DNA of 64,000 bases, from assembly GCF_030124325.1 (NCBI RefSeq), contig NZ_JASKLR010000005.1:301846-365845 (forward strand). The letters are read 5' to 3'. This DNA comes from Sinorhizobium sp. 8-89 (GTDB taxonomy: Bacteria > Pseudomonadota > Alphaproteobacteria > Rhizobiales > Rhizobiaceae). The notes beneath the pieces were generated by a model. The model searched no databases, was not told where the DNA came from, and saw nothing but the letters and a program-made list of their open reading frames with translations. Below are positions 19,373-29,221 of this stretch, piece by piece; the first letter of the stretch is position 1, and each line of letters opens with the position of its first letter. The translations under genes and the position numbers were made by a program.

Positions 19373-22300
19373 CCTCGCCTTCGGCGGTCGCCCACTCGGC
19401 GACCCGCGCCAGATGATCGTATTCGCCTCCGTAGTCGCGCTCCTTCTGAACGATCAGGCGTGAGGCGAAGCCGTGCCTGCCGGTCATCAGTGCTGAGAGC
19501 AGCTTTTTCAACTCGCTGAGCGATTCCTCCGCCAGCTGATCGGCGGATTTCGTTTCCTTTTGCCTGCCGCCTTCGTTGTTGACACTGTCGACGCTGAAGC
19601 GGTTGCCGGGCTTCAGCCGCACGTAGAGAAGCGCATTCGGCTCGGCGCGTCCGGTCGGGCCGAAGGCTCCGGCCTTGAGTGCCGCCGCCTCCAGCGCGAG
19701 CTGCGGGTCGAGCAGGCTGCGTGCTTCCCTGGGCGAGGGGCTGGAGCCGGTCTTGTAATCGATGATGTCGACGGTGCCGTCCGCACGTCGGTCGAGACGA
19801 TCGGCGATACCGGTCAGCCGAATATCCGCAAGGCCGATATCCATGGAGGCGGGAACCTCGGTGAACGACTTCTCGATGCTCTTCCGGCGATCGCGCTCCC
19901 ATTTGAGGAACGCCCTTCCCACCGCCGCAAAACGCGGGCGCCAGATCGTATCGATATGCGGCGGAAGTCCTTCCTCGTCGAAGGCTTCGTTGAGCAATCC
20001 AATCATCACTGCTTCCGCTTCGGGCGCGGCCGGATCGAAGCCGCCCCTGACGAAACGATCGACGATCCGATGGTAGAGCGTTCCGCGCTCGGCCGCCCCG
20101 GGATCGCGATTGAAAGGGTCGATCGGCTGCAGCCGCAGGATCCGCCGCGCATAGACCGCATAGGGATCGCGCCGAAGGCGCGTCACTTCGCTGAAGGAAT
20201 ACTTGCGCGGCTGCAGCTCGGCGGGCGGCTTCGGTTCCGGTCGGGTGGCGAGCGGCTGGGTTTTGCCTTGATCGAGAATGCGCGCCCAGTGGAGATAGGC
20301 CGCACCGTTGGATTTAAGCAGTTTCGTCAGCTTTTCGCCACCGAGCGCCTGCAGTCGCTGCAGCCACCGCGAAGTGACGGTCGGTGCCGATCCCTGTCGG
20401 ATGGAGCGAGAAAAAATCAGCCGACGCGTGCCGCAAGCCATCTGGAAATCATGCGCGAGCTGACCGATGCGCCGCTCCGGCGGTTCGAGCCCGATTCCGG
20501 ATTTCATCGTCCGCGACAGGAAGGGATCGTTTGATGTTTGTCCCGGCCATGTCCCCTCGTTCATGCCGCCGAGCACCACGAGATCCATGCTTTGCAGTCG
20601 CGATTCCAGCGCCCCGAAGATGAAGACGCGGGGGTGTCGCATCGATCGCGGCTTGACCGCTTCGCTTGCCGCGAGCGCTTCGACGATGTCGCACCATTGC
20701 GGCCCGTCGGCGCTCATCTGCCCTTCCGTTTCGATGACGCCTTTGAGAAGCGTTGCCAATGCTTCGCCGGCCTCCGTCGACCAGAGACCGCCAAGACTGC
20801 CGCGCTCGTCCATGCAAATGGCTTCCAGCGCCCGGCCGGTTCGCTCCGCCCAGTCGGCGAGCGTGAGAACCTTGGATCGAGGCCGCCCATCGGCGCGAAG
20901 CGCGGATGCGCTGGCTAGGGGTTCGACGGCCAACGCAATGCGTTCGGCAAGCGTGCGTGCAGCGGCGATATCCTCGTCATCATCAAGGCGGCTCTGCCAC
21001 GGGGGTGGATGACGATCATGCTTTCGTCTTTCGAGCGTCTGCTCGAGCAAGGGGCAAAGCGCGGAAATATCAGCAGCGACCGTACCGCCGCGCAGCGCCA
21101 GAAGTTCCAGCGCATCGGCGGCGCGCCGAACACCCTCGATCGTCTCACCGAAACGGGCGAGCGGATGCTTGAGCAGAGCGACCAGCGGCACGGGATCGCC
21201 CGGCCGCAACGCCGCCTCCAGCAGCAGCCGGACGACGGCGCCGGCCGGCGTGGCAGCGAGCGGCGTGCCGGCGGAATCGTCGGCTTCGATGCCGAAGCGG
21301 GCGAGTTCCGCCCCGACCCGGCGCGCAAGCCCACGGTCCGGGGTGATCAACGCCGCCTGGCTTTCGTCGTCATCGGCAAGCGCGAGTCTGAGCGCGATAG
21401 CGATCGCCGTCGCCTCTTCGCGCTCATTGGCCGTCTCGATCAGCGCGACGTCGGCGAAGGCCGAGAGAAGTTTTTCCTGGTCGAAATCTTCACGCGCGCG
21501 GGTCCAGCTGTCAGTCGCATTTGCCGGAAGCAGGGCGCGCGAGAGAACCGTGCTGCGATAATCGAGGGCGCTGTTTGCGGGCTCCAGGGTCTCCACATCG
21601 CGACGCGCGATGCCCATGCGCTTCAACAGGCGGTGGAAGCCATATTGCGGGTGGCTGCGGCTCGCCGGATCTTTCGTGATACCGGTCGAAGCAGCGCCGA
21701 CGATCAGTTCCCATTCCGTGTCGCTCATCGTCTGATCGAGACCCGGCAGAACGATGGTGCCGTTCGGCAGCCTCCTGACGGCCGCGATCAGCGCGGCAGT
21801 CACGGGGATCGAACCGGTCGAGCCGGCGATGATGATCGGCCCGGTCACCTTGCCGGCGGCGATGCGCTGTGTTTCCGCCTGCAGAATGGCGTTGCGGTGG
21901 CGCGAAGGCGAGGATTGCTTGAGTTCGTCCAGCCGCTCCGGCCAATAGGTGCGGGCAATCTTCAGGAAAGCGAGCGTCAACTGCCACCAGAGCGCATGTT
22001 CGCCGGCGTCGAGCGTGTCGAGAGCCTCCCAGGCTAGCTCCTCGGTTTCCACCGCGTCGATCAAGTCGGCGAGATTGCGCGCGAGCCAAATGGCATCGGC
22101 AGGGCTCGCGGGGGCGATCAGCGGACTTTCGCCGTGGATATCGAGAACCGCCTGCGGCAGCTGGTTGCGCCAGGCAAGAATGAGGCGGCCGAGCTCGATC
22201 AGGCGCGCCGTGCCGGAAAGTGACGGAGCAAGATCGAGGATCGCAGGCGCCTCGGCGTCGAAAAAGCCGCTGTCGTCGTCCGTCTCGCCGAGCGCACGGA

Positions 22301-22532
22301 TCGTCGGCAGGATGGCCGAGCGACCGCCGAGCAGGTCGACGAACTCCGAGCGAAGCACGCGCGCCGAGCGCCGGGTCGGAACGAAAATCGTCACGCCGGC
22401 CAACATCAGCGGATCCGCCGGATCGTACTTGAAACCCGGCACCAGCCCGCCGTCACAGAGCTTTTGCGCCAACGTCCTCAGGAAGGGCAGGCCGGCGGGG
22501 ATCGTGAAGACGTTCGAGGCGTGACCGGGCAC
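19353..22532 (-). CDS. addB: Double-strand break repair protein AddB
   Basis: AddB (1059 residues) is the second subunit of the AddAB helicase-nuclease. The N-terminal UvrD-like half is degenerate (IFVPTRRSARVLRSEF), and the RecB-type nuclease motif VDIIDYKTGSSPSPREAR with GIADRLDRR lies near the end. The start is GTG at 22532, after GGGAGGATAAG; it adjoins the stop of murU. It precedes addA with a short overlap. The gene is of the length usual for Rhizobiales. Confidence 0.93.
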   Translation of the reverse strand: MPGHASNVFTIPAGLPFLRTLAQKLCDGGLVPGFKYDPADPLMLAGVTIFVPTRRSARVLRSEFVDLLGGRSAILPTIRALGETDDDSGFFDAEAPAILDLAPSLSGTARLIELGRLILAWRNQLPQAVLDIHGESPLIAPASPADAIWLARNLADLIDAVETEELAWEALDTLDAGEHALWWQLTLAFLKIARTYWPERLDELKQSSPSRHRNAILQAETQRIAAGKVTGPIIIAGSTGSIPVTAALIAAVRRLPNGTIVLPGLDQTMSDTEWELIVGAASTGITKDPASRSHPQYGFHRLLKRMGIARRDVETLEPANSALDYRSTVLSRALLPANATDSWTRAREDFDQEKLLSAFADVALIETANEREEATAIAIALRLALADDDESQAALITPDRGLARRVGAELARFGIEADDSAGTPLAATPAGAVVRLLLEAALRPGDPVPLVALLKHPLARFGETIEGVRRAADALELLALRGGTVAADISALCPLLEQTLERRKHDRHPPPWQSRLDDDEDIAAARTLAERIALAVEPLASASALRADGRPRSKVLTLADWAERTGRALEAICMDERGSLGGLWSTEAGEALATLLKGVIETEGQMSADGPQWCDIVEALAASEAVKPRSMRHPRVFIFGALESRLQSMDLVVLGGMNEGTWPGQTSNDPFLSRTMKSGIGLEPPERRIGQLAHDFQMACGTRRLIFSRSIRQGSAPTVTSRWLQRLQALGGEKLTKLLKSNGAAYLHWARILDQGKTQPLATRPEPKPPAELQPRKYSFSEVTRLRRDPYAVYARRILRLQPIDPFNRDPGAAERGTLYHRIVDRFVRGGFDPAAPEAEAVMIGLLNEAFDEEGLPPHIDTIWRPRFAAVGRAFLKWERDRRKSIEKSFTEVPASMDIGLADIRLTGIADRLDRRADGTVDIIDYKTGSSPSPREARSLLDPQLALEAAALKAGAFGPTGRAEPNALLYVRLKPGNRFSVDSVNNEGGRQKETKSADQLAEESLSELKKLLSALMTGRHGFASRLIVQKERDYGGEYDHLARVAEWATAEGEDDADEG

Positions 22533-22533
22533 C

Positions 22534-23265
22534 TTATCCTCCCGGCTGGAAGCGCCGCACCGCCGCCTCGGCTTCTGCGATCGCTTCCGGTGTGCCGACC
22601 GTCATCCAGTGGCCCTCGAGCATCAGGCCGAAGAGGCGCCCCTTGGCGATCGCGCGGTCGAAATAGATGTTGAGGTTGAAGGCATCGCTCGGCGCGTCGG
22701 CGAAGAGGAGCGACTCCATGGCGATCGCGCCGGCATATACGACGGGATTCTCCATGCCCTCCTCATAGCGCGCGAGCCTTCCGTCCTGGGCGAGCGAAAA
22801 ATCCTTCTTGCCGTTGTGCCCAGTCGTGTCCTCGAGCCGCACGCAGAGGAGCGCCATGTCCATCTTCGCCGGATCGAAGAACGCGGCCAGTCTTTGAAGG
22901 TTGCTCGGCTCTCCGGCCTTCTCGCCAACCCAGAAAAGATCGGCGTTCATGACGATCAGCGGTCCGTCTTCCAGCAGCTTCAGCCCCTTGGCGAGCCCGC
23001 CTCCCGAATTCATCAAGGCGTCCCGCTCATCCGAAATCAGGATAAGCGGCGTCTGGCGGCGACGGAGATGCTCTTCCATCTGGTCGGCGAAGTGATGGAC
23101 GTTCACCGCCGCCTTGGTCACGCCGGCGGCCTCCAGTATGTCCAGCACATAGTCGATCATCGGCTTGCCGGCGATCTTGACCAGGGGCTTCGGCAGTGTG
23201 TTGGTAATCGGCCGGAGGCGCGTGCCAAGTCCGGCGGCAAGCACCATGGCATTGGTGATGGGCAT
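22534..23265 (-). CDS. murU: Nucleotidyltransferase, probable N-acetylmuramate-1-phosphate uridylyltransferase (MurU type)
   Basis: A 243-residue sugar-phosphate nucleotidyltransferase. The N-terminal MVLAAGLGTRLRPITNTLPKPLV is the nucleotide-binding consensus; VMNADLFWVG carries the metal-binding Asp, and GHWMTVGTPEAIAEAE closes the fold. In Pseudomonas the MurU enzyme makes UDP-MurNAc from MurNAc-1-phosphate, the product of AmgK, during cell-wall recycling. Here it follows a kinase of the AmgK type by 8 bases, which supports the same role. A general NDP-sugar pyrophosphorylase role cannot be excluded. Confidence 0.85.
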   Translation of the reverse strand: MPITNAMVLAAGLGTRLRPITNTLPKPLVKIAGKPMIDYVLDILEAAGVTKAAVNVHHFADQMEEHLRRRQTPLILISDERDALMNSGGGLAKGLKLLEDGPLIVMNADLFWVGEKAGEPSNLQRLAAFFDPAKMDMALLCVRLEDTTGHNGKKDFSLAQDGRLARYEEGMENPVVYAGAIAMESLLFADAPSDAFNLNIYFDRAIAKGRLFGLMLEGHWMTVGTPEAIAEAEAAVRRFQPGG

Positions 23266-23273
23266 CGTTTCTG

Positions 23274-24782
23274 TCAGTTCGCTGATTCGGGAACGAGGAT
23301 TCCAGCCTTAATGCACCAATCGCGCAAGGGTGTCAGCACCTCATGGCCGAGTGCATGCCTCAGATAAGCGAAGGTGCGCGGCATGTGCTTCATGTAGCCG
23401 GGCTTGCCGTCACGCTGCATCAGCCGCACCCAGATGCCGGCGAGCTTGCAGTTGCGCTGCGCCGACATCAGGTGCCAGTCGCGAAGAAAGGCTACCTCGT
23501 CGAACGCCCCGGACGCCCTGCGCTCGGCAAGATAGCCATCCAAAAGTCGGGCGGCTAGATGCTGGTCGATTGTCACGCGCGCGTCCTGGACCAGCGACGC
23601 AACATCATAGGCGGTCGGACCGATCATCGCGTCCTGGAAATCGATGACGCCGACGCGGTCTAGCCCCTTGCGGTCCGGGCGCCAGAGAATGTTCGGCGAG
23701 TGAAAATCGCGCAGCAGCAGGTTTTTCTCGGCCGATTGAAGAACGTCGATGAGTTGATCCCAGACGGCGAAGTACTCCTTGCGCTCCGTGTCGGAGGCCG
23801 CTTCGCCGCGCTTCCACGGCAGGTACCAGTCGATCAGCAGGCTCGTCTCGATCTTGATCGCGGTGCGGTCGAAATCGGGAATGCGATGGACCAAGCCGCC
23901 GCCTACCGCAATCTCGCGCGTCGCCGGCTTCGCGTGAAGGCGAGCGAGCAGCCGCACGCTTTCGAGATAGCGCTCGGCAACCGGCTTTCCTTCCGTGTCG
24001 AGAATGCCCTCGGAACCCAAATCCTCGATCAGCAAGATGCCATTGTCGAGGTCACGGGCGTAGATCGCCGGCGCGGCGAAGCCGCGTTTGCGCAGCAGTT
24101 CGGAAATGGCAACGAACGGAACGACATCTTCGGCAAGGTGCGCAAGTTGCTGGTAGTATTTTCCGTCCCGGAGAATGGGGCCAGGCTTATGCCGCGGCGC
24201 ATCCATCAGAACCTTTGCCGGCTCACCTTCCGCCTCGACGCGCTCATAGGCCCTGACCGAAGCGTCGCCGCTCAGGTGCCGGCGACGGGCCATCGCGTAG
24301 CCGTTTTGCGAGAGGAAACTCCGGATCGCCAGCGAACGGGAGATACGCTCGAACGCAGCGTCGGGCGCGGAAATTGCAAGCCGACGTCCGTCGCCCTCGT
24401 GCGCGAAAGCAAGCGTGATCCGTTCGGCCGGCAGCGCTTCTTCCGCCCTTTCCGGCCATTCGACAAGGCAGATACCCTCGGAAAGGGCCTCGTCGAAACC
24501 AAGTTCGTCGAGTTCCGCCGCGTCGGCGAGACGATAGAGATCGAAATGGGCGACCGGGATGCGCAGGTCGTAGCTTTGAACGAGCGTGAAGGTGGGGCTC
24601 GGCACCTCGAGCGCATCGTCGTCAGCGATCGCCCGAAGCAGGGCACGCGCGAAAGTCGATTTTCCCGCACCGAGGTCGCCCGACAAGGTCACGCAGTCTC
24701 CCGCCTTCAGCGCCAGCGCCAGGTCTTCGCCTAGCTCGATGGTGGCTGCCTCGTCCTCCAGAAACCGTTGCAGATGTTTCAT
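23274..24782 (-). CDS. TsaE-AmgK fusion: tRNA t6A ATPase joined to sugar kinase
   Basis: A 502-residue protein with two domains. Residues 1 to about 145 are TsaE, the ATPase needed for threonylcarbamoyl-adenosine at tRNA position 37: Walker A GDLGAGKS at 35-42, SPTF near 62-65, HFDLYRL at 79-85 and EWPE at 108-111. From about residue 160 the rest is an aminoglycoside-phosphotransferase-type kinase of the AmgK group, with LLLRDFHSPNILW as catalytic loop and VIDFQDAMIGPTAYD as metal-binding segment. AmgK phosphorylates MurNAc for recycling by MurU, encoded next. Fusions of this kind are known in Rhizobiales. The ATG follows the divL TAG without a gap. Confidence 0.9.
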   Translation of the reverse strand: MKHLQRFLEDEAATIELGEDLALALKAGDCVTLSGDLGAGKSTFARALLRAIADDDALEVPSPTFTLVQSYDLRIPVAHFDLYRLADAAELDELGFDEALSEGICLVEWPERAEEALPAERITLAFAHEGDGRRLAISAPDAAFERISRSLAIRSFLSQNGYAMARRRHLSGDASVRAYERVEAEGEPAKVLMDAPRHKPGPILRDGKYYQQLAHLAEDVVPFVAISELLRKRGFAAPAIYARDLDNGILLIEDLGSEGILDTEGKPVAERYLESVRLLARLHAKPATREIAVGGGLVHRIPDFDRTAIKIETSLLIDWYLPWKRGEAASDTERKEYFAVWDQLIDVLQSAEKNLLLRDFHSPNILWRPDRKGLDRVGVIDFQDAMIGPTAYDVASLVQDARVTIDQHLAARLLDGYLAERRASGAFDEVAFLRDWHLMSAQRNCKLAGIWVRLMQRDGKPGYMKHMPRTFAYLRHALGHEVLTPLRDWCIKAGILVPESAN

Positions 24783-27362
24783 CTATTCGGCCGCGATGAT
24801 CTTCGGCATTTCGGACGACGGAATGCGGCAGGTGACCTCCGTGCCCTCGCCCTCTTTGCTGCGGATCGATACGGTGCCGTGATGGAGGCTGACGAAGCTC
24901 TCGACGATCGACAGTCCGAGACCGGCGCCGCCGTGCTGGCCGTAGCTCTCGAAGCGGTTGAAGACGGTGTTGAGGACGTCCTGTGGAATGCCGGGGCCGG
25001 AATCAGTGACGGAGAACACGAAATCGCTGCCTTCGCGCCGGCACTTGAGATCGATCGCGCTGCCATCGGGCGCGAAATTGGCGGCGTTGGTGAGAAGCTT
25101 GATGAAGATCTGCTTCAGCCGCTGCTGGTCCGCGACCATCCGGCCAAGGTTATCGGGCGCGTCCACCCGCAAGGTCACGCCGCTTTCGAGCAGCCTGTCC
25201 GCCATCTGATGAGCGACGTCATCGAGGAAATCGCCGAGGTTCACCTCCGACATGTCGAGCTCGACGATGCCGGCGTCGACGGTAGCCAGGTCGAGGATGT
25301 CGTTGACGATCGTCAGCAGCAGCGACGAGGAGGTGGCGATATGGTCGACATATTCCGCCTGGCGCTCGTTGAGCTCGCCGAAGGCCGGCGTCTTCAGAAG
25401 ATCGGCAAAGCCGATGATGTTCGTGAGCGGCGAACGCAGTTCATAGGAAACATGGTGCACGAAGTCGTTCTTCAGCGCGTCGGCCTTGCGCAGCGCCTCG
25501 TTCTTCTCGGTCAATGCCCGTTCGACCCTGACGCTGTCGGTAATGTTGACGAAAGTCAGCATCGTCTGGGCGTTCGGCAGAGGGATCACGGCATAATCGA
25601 GGATCAGGCCGGTCCGCAATTCGAGCATGCCGCGGCTCGATGGCCGCTCGTCGTCGAAGCTGGTGATGATATGGGCAAAGCGTTTCCAGCCATCCGGCTG
25701 GTCGTAGGAAGGGAGGCACGCCTGGTCGACGGCACGAATGTGGGTGCCGGGCTTCGCCTCCGCCTCGCTGATGCCCCAGATCGCCCGGAATGCCGGGTTG
25801 GAAAGCCGGATGCGGCCATCTGGCCCGAACACCGCGACGCCTTCGGCGAGATGATCGATCGTTTCGCCCTGGACCTGGACGAGCGTGTTGTAACGGGTCT
25901 CGAGATCGACCTTCTCAGTCAGGTTCTCGAACACCCAGGTTGCTCCGCCCTGCGGCCGTGCAGTGGCGAAGACGCGCAGCGTCTGGCCGTTCGGCAAGTG
26001 CCAGAGATCGGATTGCGTGTCGAGCGCCTGATAGACGGACAGCGCATTCGCCTTCCACTGTTTCCAGTTGAGCTGCTCGGGAAGCTTGCCGCCGGCCCGC
26101 AACCGGTCGAGCACCTCGCCGTTGTCCGGCTTGCGCTCGAGGAAGCCCATGTCGAGATTCCAGAGCCGCTGGAACGCCTGGTTGTAGAACTGCAGGCGCT
26201 GGTTGCCGTCGAAGATCGCTACCGGCGTGGCCAAGTGATCAAGCGTTTCGGCATGGCTCTTCAATGTCCGTGCAAGCTCTTCGCGCACGGCTTCGGTGCC
26301 GGACACGTCGACGGCGATACCGGCAGACCCGACCGGGCTGCGGGCATCGACGACATCGTAAAACGTGCGATTGCCCCTGACCACGGTCGAAAGCTTGTCG
26401 CTGAAAGGCGTTTCAAGGGTCGAAACGGCACGGATTTTTTCGCGTGCTGCGGTGGAAAGCAACTCGCGTCCTTCGGCGACAGCCAGGCTGGCGCTCGATG
26501 TCTCGACCGCCTCGGCATAGGCTTCGTTGACCCATTCGAGCTTGCCGTCTGCGGTGCGCTGCCAGACCGGCAGGTCGACCGCATCGAGCAGCGTGCGGAA
26601 CGTCGACAGCGATGCGTGCAGACGATCGCGTTCGAGCTTCAGTTCTGCGAGTTCGGCTCGGAGATTGTTGAGCGCAATGAACCGCACGAATGCGCGTCCA
26701 CCGGAAACGCGGCCCTGAGCCTCGAGAACCTCGTTGCGCTGCGTTTCGAGCACGAGATCGAAGCTTTGTGCCTGCGCGCGCAGGGTCTCGATCGCCTTTT
26801 CGAGCTGGCTGGCGGACTGGGCCCTCAGCCAGCGTCCGAAGGCGAGAAAATCGCGATCGGCCTGCGGAGCACCGGTCTCGACGGGGAGCTGTCCGAGAAA
26901 CTCCGGGCGTTCGGCCAGACCGTCCCAGATCACGATGCGCCGGTTCTTGTCGGCGATAAGGGCCTGGAAACGGGAAATTCGCTGGTTTGCGTCGGACAGA
27001 TCCGATCTGAGCTCGCGGTTCTCGGCCTCGATATTGCCGCGCTGGCGGATCAGCCAGATTGCCGAAATCATGGCGGCGGAAATGACGCCGATCAGGACGG
27101 AGAACGTGACGACTTCGGAGGAGCCGAATATGGCCTTGGTGACCGGCGTCGACGCCTGGGCCGCAGCGTCGGTTGCCGCGAAGAAGGCGGTGCCTGCGAG
27201 CAGCCGCCGCGCCAGTGCTGGCGCCTTGCTGCCTCCGCCGAAAAGCGTGGATCGTTGTGATTCCATGGCGCCGCCGTCCCCGTCTGTCCGGAAATTGCCG
27301 CCGACCTTGCGCCGCCACGCACCGAAACCCCTGGAAAGGGTCCGCTTCAGTTCCGATTGCAT
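24783..27362 (-). CDS. divL: DivL-type cell-cycle sensor protein with tyrosine in place of the kinase histidine
   Basis: About 859 residues: a hydrophobic membrane segment (VVTFSVLIGVISAAMISAIW) near the N-terminus, a coiled coil, several PAS domains (for example QRLQFYNQAFQRLW and VFGPDGRIRLSNPAFR), then a histidine-kinase core. The dimerisation box reads HHVSYELRSPLTNIIGFA; the Tyr replaces the phospho-acceptor His. That is the hallmark of DivL, which controls CckA and so CtrA in Caulobacter. The ATP-binding domain is intact (DSGPGIPQD, GGAGLGLSIVES). ATG 27362 has GGAG 11 bases upstream; ATG 27392 or TTG 27401 are alternatives. It heads the divL/tsaE-amgK/murU/addBA unit. Confidence 0.85.
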   Translation of the reverse strand: MQSELKRTLSRGFGAWRRKVGGNFRTDGDGGAMESQRSTLFGGGSKAPALARRLLAGTAFFAATDAAAQASTPVTKAIFGSSEVVTFSVLIGVISAAMISAIWLIRQRGNIEAENRELRSDLSDANQRISRFQALIADKNRRIVIWDGLAERPEFLGQLPVETGAPQADRDFLAFGRWLRAQSASQLEKAIETLRAQAQSFDLVLETQRNEVLEAQGRVSGGRAFVRFIALNNLRAELAELKLERDRLHASLSTFRTLLDAVDLPVWQRTADGKLEWVNEAYAEAVETSSASLAVAEGRELLSTAAREKIRAVSTLETPFSDKLSTVVRGNRTFYDVVDARSPVGSAGIAVDVSGTEAVREELARTLKSHAETLDHLATPVAIFDGNQRLQFYNQAFQRLWNLDMGFLERKPDNGEVLDRLRAGGKLPEQLNWKQWKANALSVYQALDTQSDLWHLPNGQTLRVFATARPQGGATWVFENLTEKVDLETRYNTLVQVQGETIDHLAEGVAVFGPDGRIRLSNPAFRAIWGISEAEAKPGTHIRAVDQACLPSYDQPDGWKRFAHIITSFDDERPSSRGMLELRTGLILDYAVIPLPNAQTMLTFVNITDSVRVERALTEKNEALRKADALKNDFVHHVSYELRSPLTNIIGFADLLKTPAFGELNERQAEYVDHIATSSSLLLTIVNDILDLATVDAGIVELDMSEVNLGDFLDDVAHQMADRLLESGVTLRVDAPDNLGRMVADQQRLKQIFIKLLTNAANFAPDGSAIDLKCRREGSDFVFSVTDSGPGIPQDVLNTVFNRFESYGQHGGAGLGLSIVESFVSLHHGTVSIRSKEGEGTEVTCRIPSSEMPKIIAAE

Positions 27363-27434
27363 CCCCGGTCTGTCTCCGTCTGTTTGCCGCATGTCCGACA
27401 AGACATCCCCATTCGCAACGCTCGAAGGTGCCCG

Positions 27435-27540
27435 CTACAGCGCCGCGTGTCTTAATCAGCCGCGCAAAGGATGCTGTAGCATTTTGAATTGCTGCTTGTT
27501 TATTCCTCAAATCGGCTACGATTTGGGGAGACATGCAGTA
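27435..27540. repeat. RIME-type repeat, complete copy
   Basis: Palindrome B in direct orientation (27435-27479, CTACAGCGCCGCGTGTC ... GATGCTGTAG) is followed by palindrome A (27491-27538, GCTGCTTGTTTATTCCTC ... ACATGCAGTA). It lies between the divL start and the ahcY terminator, where it may form part of the divL leader. The remaining 60 bases up to the terminator show nothing recognisable. Confidence 0.85.
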
Positions 27541-27601
27541 GCGTCACGAATCAATGGCTTAAGCATACTTGTTTGACGAATCGCCGGAAAGTGCACGGCT
27601 C

Positions 27602-27639
27602 AAAAAAGCGGCCGCGATCTCTTGTCAAGATCGCGGCCA
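27602..27639 (-). terminator. Intrinsic terminator of ahcY
   Basis: On the minus strand GGCCGCGATCT pairs with AGATCGCGGCC around a 7-base loop, followed by GCTTTTTT. It lies 30 bases after the ahcY stop. Confidence 0.92.
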
Positions 27640-27668
27640 CAACATGTTGTGGATTGCCCGGGTAACGA

Positions 27669-29069
27669 TTAGTAGCGGTAGTGTTCGGCCTTGAACGGAC
27701 CCTGCGGCTTCACGCCGATATAGGCAGCCTGTTCTTCCGAAAGGTCGGTCAGCTTGGCGCCGAGCTTTGCGAGATGCAGGCGGGCAACCTTCTCGTCGAG
27801 CTGCTTCGGCAGAACGTAGACTTCGTTCTTGTAGTTCTCACCCTTGGTGAAGAGCTCGATCTGGGCCAGAACCTGATTGGAGAAGGAAGCCGACATCACG
27901 AAGGACGGATGGCCGGTCGCGTTGCCGAGGTTCAGCAAACGGCCTTCCGAAAGCAGGATCATGCGGTTGCCCTTCGGGAACTCGATCATGTCGACCTGCG
28001 GCTTGATGTTGGTCCATTTCAGCTTGCGCAGCGCCGAGACCTGGATTTCATTGTCGAAGTGGCCGATGTTGCCGACGATCGCCATGTCCTTCATCTCGCG
28101 CATGTGGTCCATGCGGATGACGTCCTTGTTGCCGGTCGTCGTGATGAAGATGTCGGCCGTCGAGACGACGTCCTCGAGCTGGACGACTTCATAGCCGTCC
28201 ATCGCGGCCTGCAGTGCGCAGATCGGATCGACTTCGGTGACCTTCACGCGCGCTCCCGCACCCTGCAAGGAAGCGGCCGAGCCCTTGCCGACGTCGCCAT
28301 AGCCGCAAACGACGGCAACCTTGCCGGCCATCATCACGTCGGTGCCGCGGCGAATGCCGTCGACGAGTGATTCCTTGCAGCCGTACTTGTTGTCGAACTT
28401 CGACTTGGTGACGCTGTCATTGACGTTGATCGCCGGGAACGGAAGCAGGCCCTTGGACTGGAGCTGGTAGAGACGGTTGACGCCGGTGGTCGTTTCTTCG
28501 GTCACGCCCTTGATCGCGTCGCGCTGCTTCGTAAACCAGCCGGGCGTTGCCGCAAGACGCTTCTTGATCTGGGCAAAGAGGATTTCCTCTTCTTCCGAGC
28601 CCGGGGTGGAAAGCACGTTCTCGCCGGCTTCGGCGCGCGCGCCGAGCAGGATGTACATGGTGGCGTCGCCGCCATCGTCGAGAATCATGTTTGAGAGGCC
28701 GCCGTCGGCCCACTGGAAGATCTTGTCGGTGTAGGTCCAGTATTCCTCAAGCGTTTCGCCCTTGACGGCAAAGACCGGAACGCCGCTTGCTGCGATCGCC
28801 GCGGCGGCGTGGTCCTGCGTCGAGAAGATGTTGCACGAGGCCCAGCGAACCTCGGCGCCGAGCGCAACCAGCGTCTCGATCAGCACGGCCGTCTGGATGG
28901 TCATGTGCAGCGAACCGGTGATGCGTGCGCCCTTCAGCGGCTTCGATGCACCGAATTCCTCACGGCAGGCCATCAGGCCCGGCATTTCCGTTTCGGCGAT
29001 GGCAATTTCCTTGCGGCCGAAATCGGCCAGGCCGATATCGGCGACAATATAGTCCTGAGTTGCGGTCAT
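27669..29069 (-). CDS. ahcY: Adenosylhomocysteinase (S-adenosylhomocysteine hydrolase)
   Basis: AhcY (466 residues) splits S-adenosylhomocysteine into adenosine and homocysteine and so relieves product inhibition of methyltransferases. NAD-binding [20 protein letters not shown], ligand-binding [17 protein letters not shown] and the C-terminal HYRY are all typical. ATG 29069 follows TGGAGAA and gives the family N-terminus [18 protein letters not shown]; the frame open to 29132 is not conserved. A clean palindromic operator lies 130 to 155 bases upstream. HPr, EIIA and hprK lie upstream on the same strand, but the 209-base gap argues for a separate promoter. Confidence 0.97.
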   Translation of the reverse strand: MTATQDYIVADIGLADFGRKEIAIAETEMPGLMACREEFGASKPLKGARITGSLHMTIQTAVLIETLVALGAEVRWASCNIFSTQDHAAAAIAASGVPVFAVKGETLEEYWTYTDKIFQWADGGLSNMILDDGGDATMYILLGARAEAGENVLSTPGSEEEEILFAQIKKRLAATPGWFTKQRDAIKGVTEETTTGVNRLYQLQSKGLLPFPAINVNDSVTKSKFDNKYGCKESLVDGIRRGTDVMMAGKVAVVCGYGDVGKGSAASLQGAGARVKVTEVDPICALQAAMDGYEVVQLEDVVSTADIFITTTGNKDVIRMDHMREMKDMAIVGNIGHFDNEIQVSALRKLKWTNIKPQVDMIEFPKGNRMILLSEGRLLNLGNATGHPSFVMSASFSNQVLAQIELFTKGENYKNEVYVLPKQLDEKVARLHLAKLGAKLTDLSEEQAAYIGVKPQGPFKAEHYRY

Positions 29070-29201
29070 GGAGTTCTCCAGGCTGATCTTTTCCGGCCGC
29101 GCCGGCCCTCTGGCCGTCCGGCGGCGTGACAATGCCTCCCGCGCAGGATCACGGGGAGAGTGCGCCCGGTCTATCAGGAATCAGCTGGGAGGGCAACCAC
29201 G

Positions 29202-29221
29202 ATATAAAGAAGTCTTTATAT
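29202..29221. promoter_or_regulatory. Palindromic operator upstream of ahcY (possible SahR/methionine-cycle site)
   Basis: ATATAAAGA (29202-29210) and TCTTTATAT (29213-29221) are perfect inverted arms with 2 bases between. A third half-site (GTTTATATC, 29222-29230) follows at once. The element is AT-rich in GC-rich surroundings. Similar ATATAAAG...CTTTATAT boxes have been proposed as sites of the ArsR-family regulator SahR for S-adenosylhomocysteine and methionine genes in proteobacteria; that link is from memory. Confidence 0.6.

Noticed and set aside
24768..27260. 830-codon open frame on the plus strand
   Set aside because: Antisense to divL, which has intact PAS and kinase motifs; the opposite frame shows no domain.
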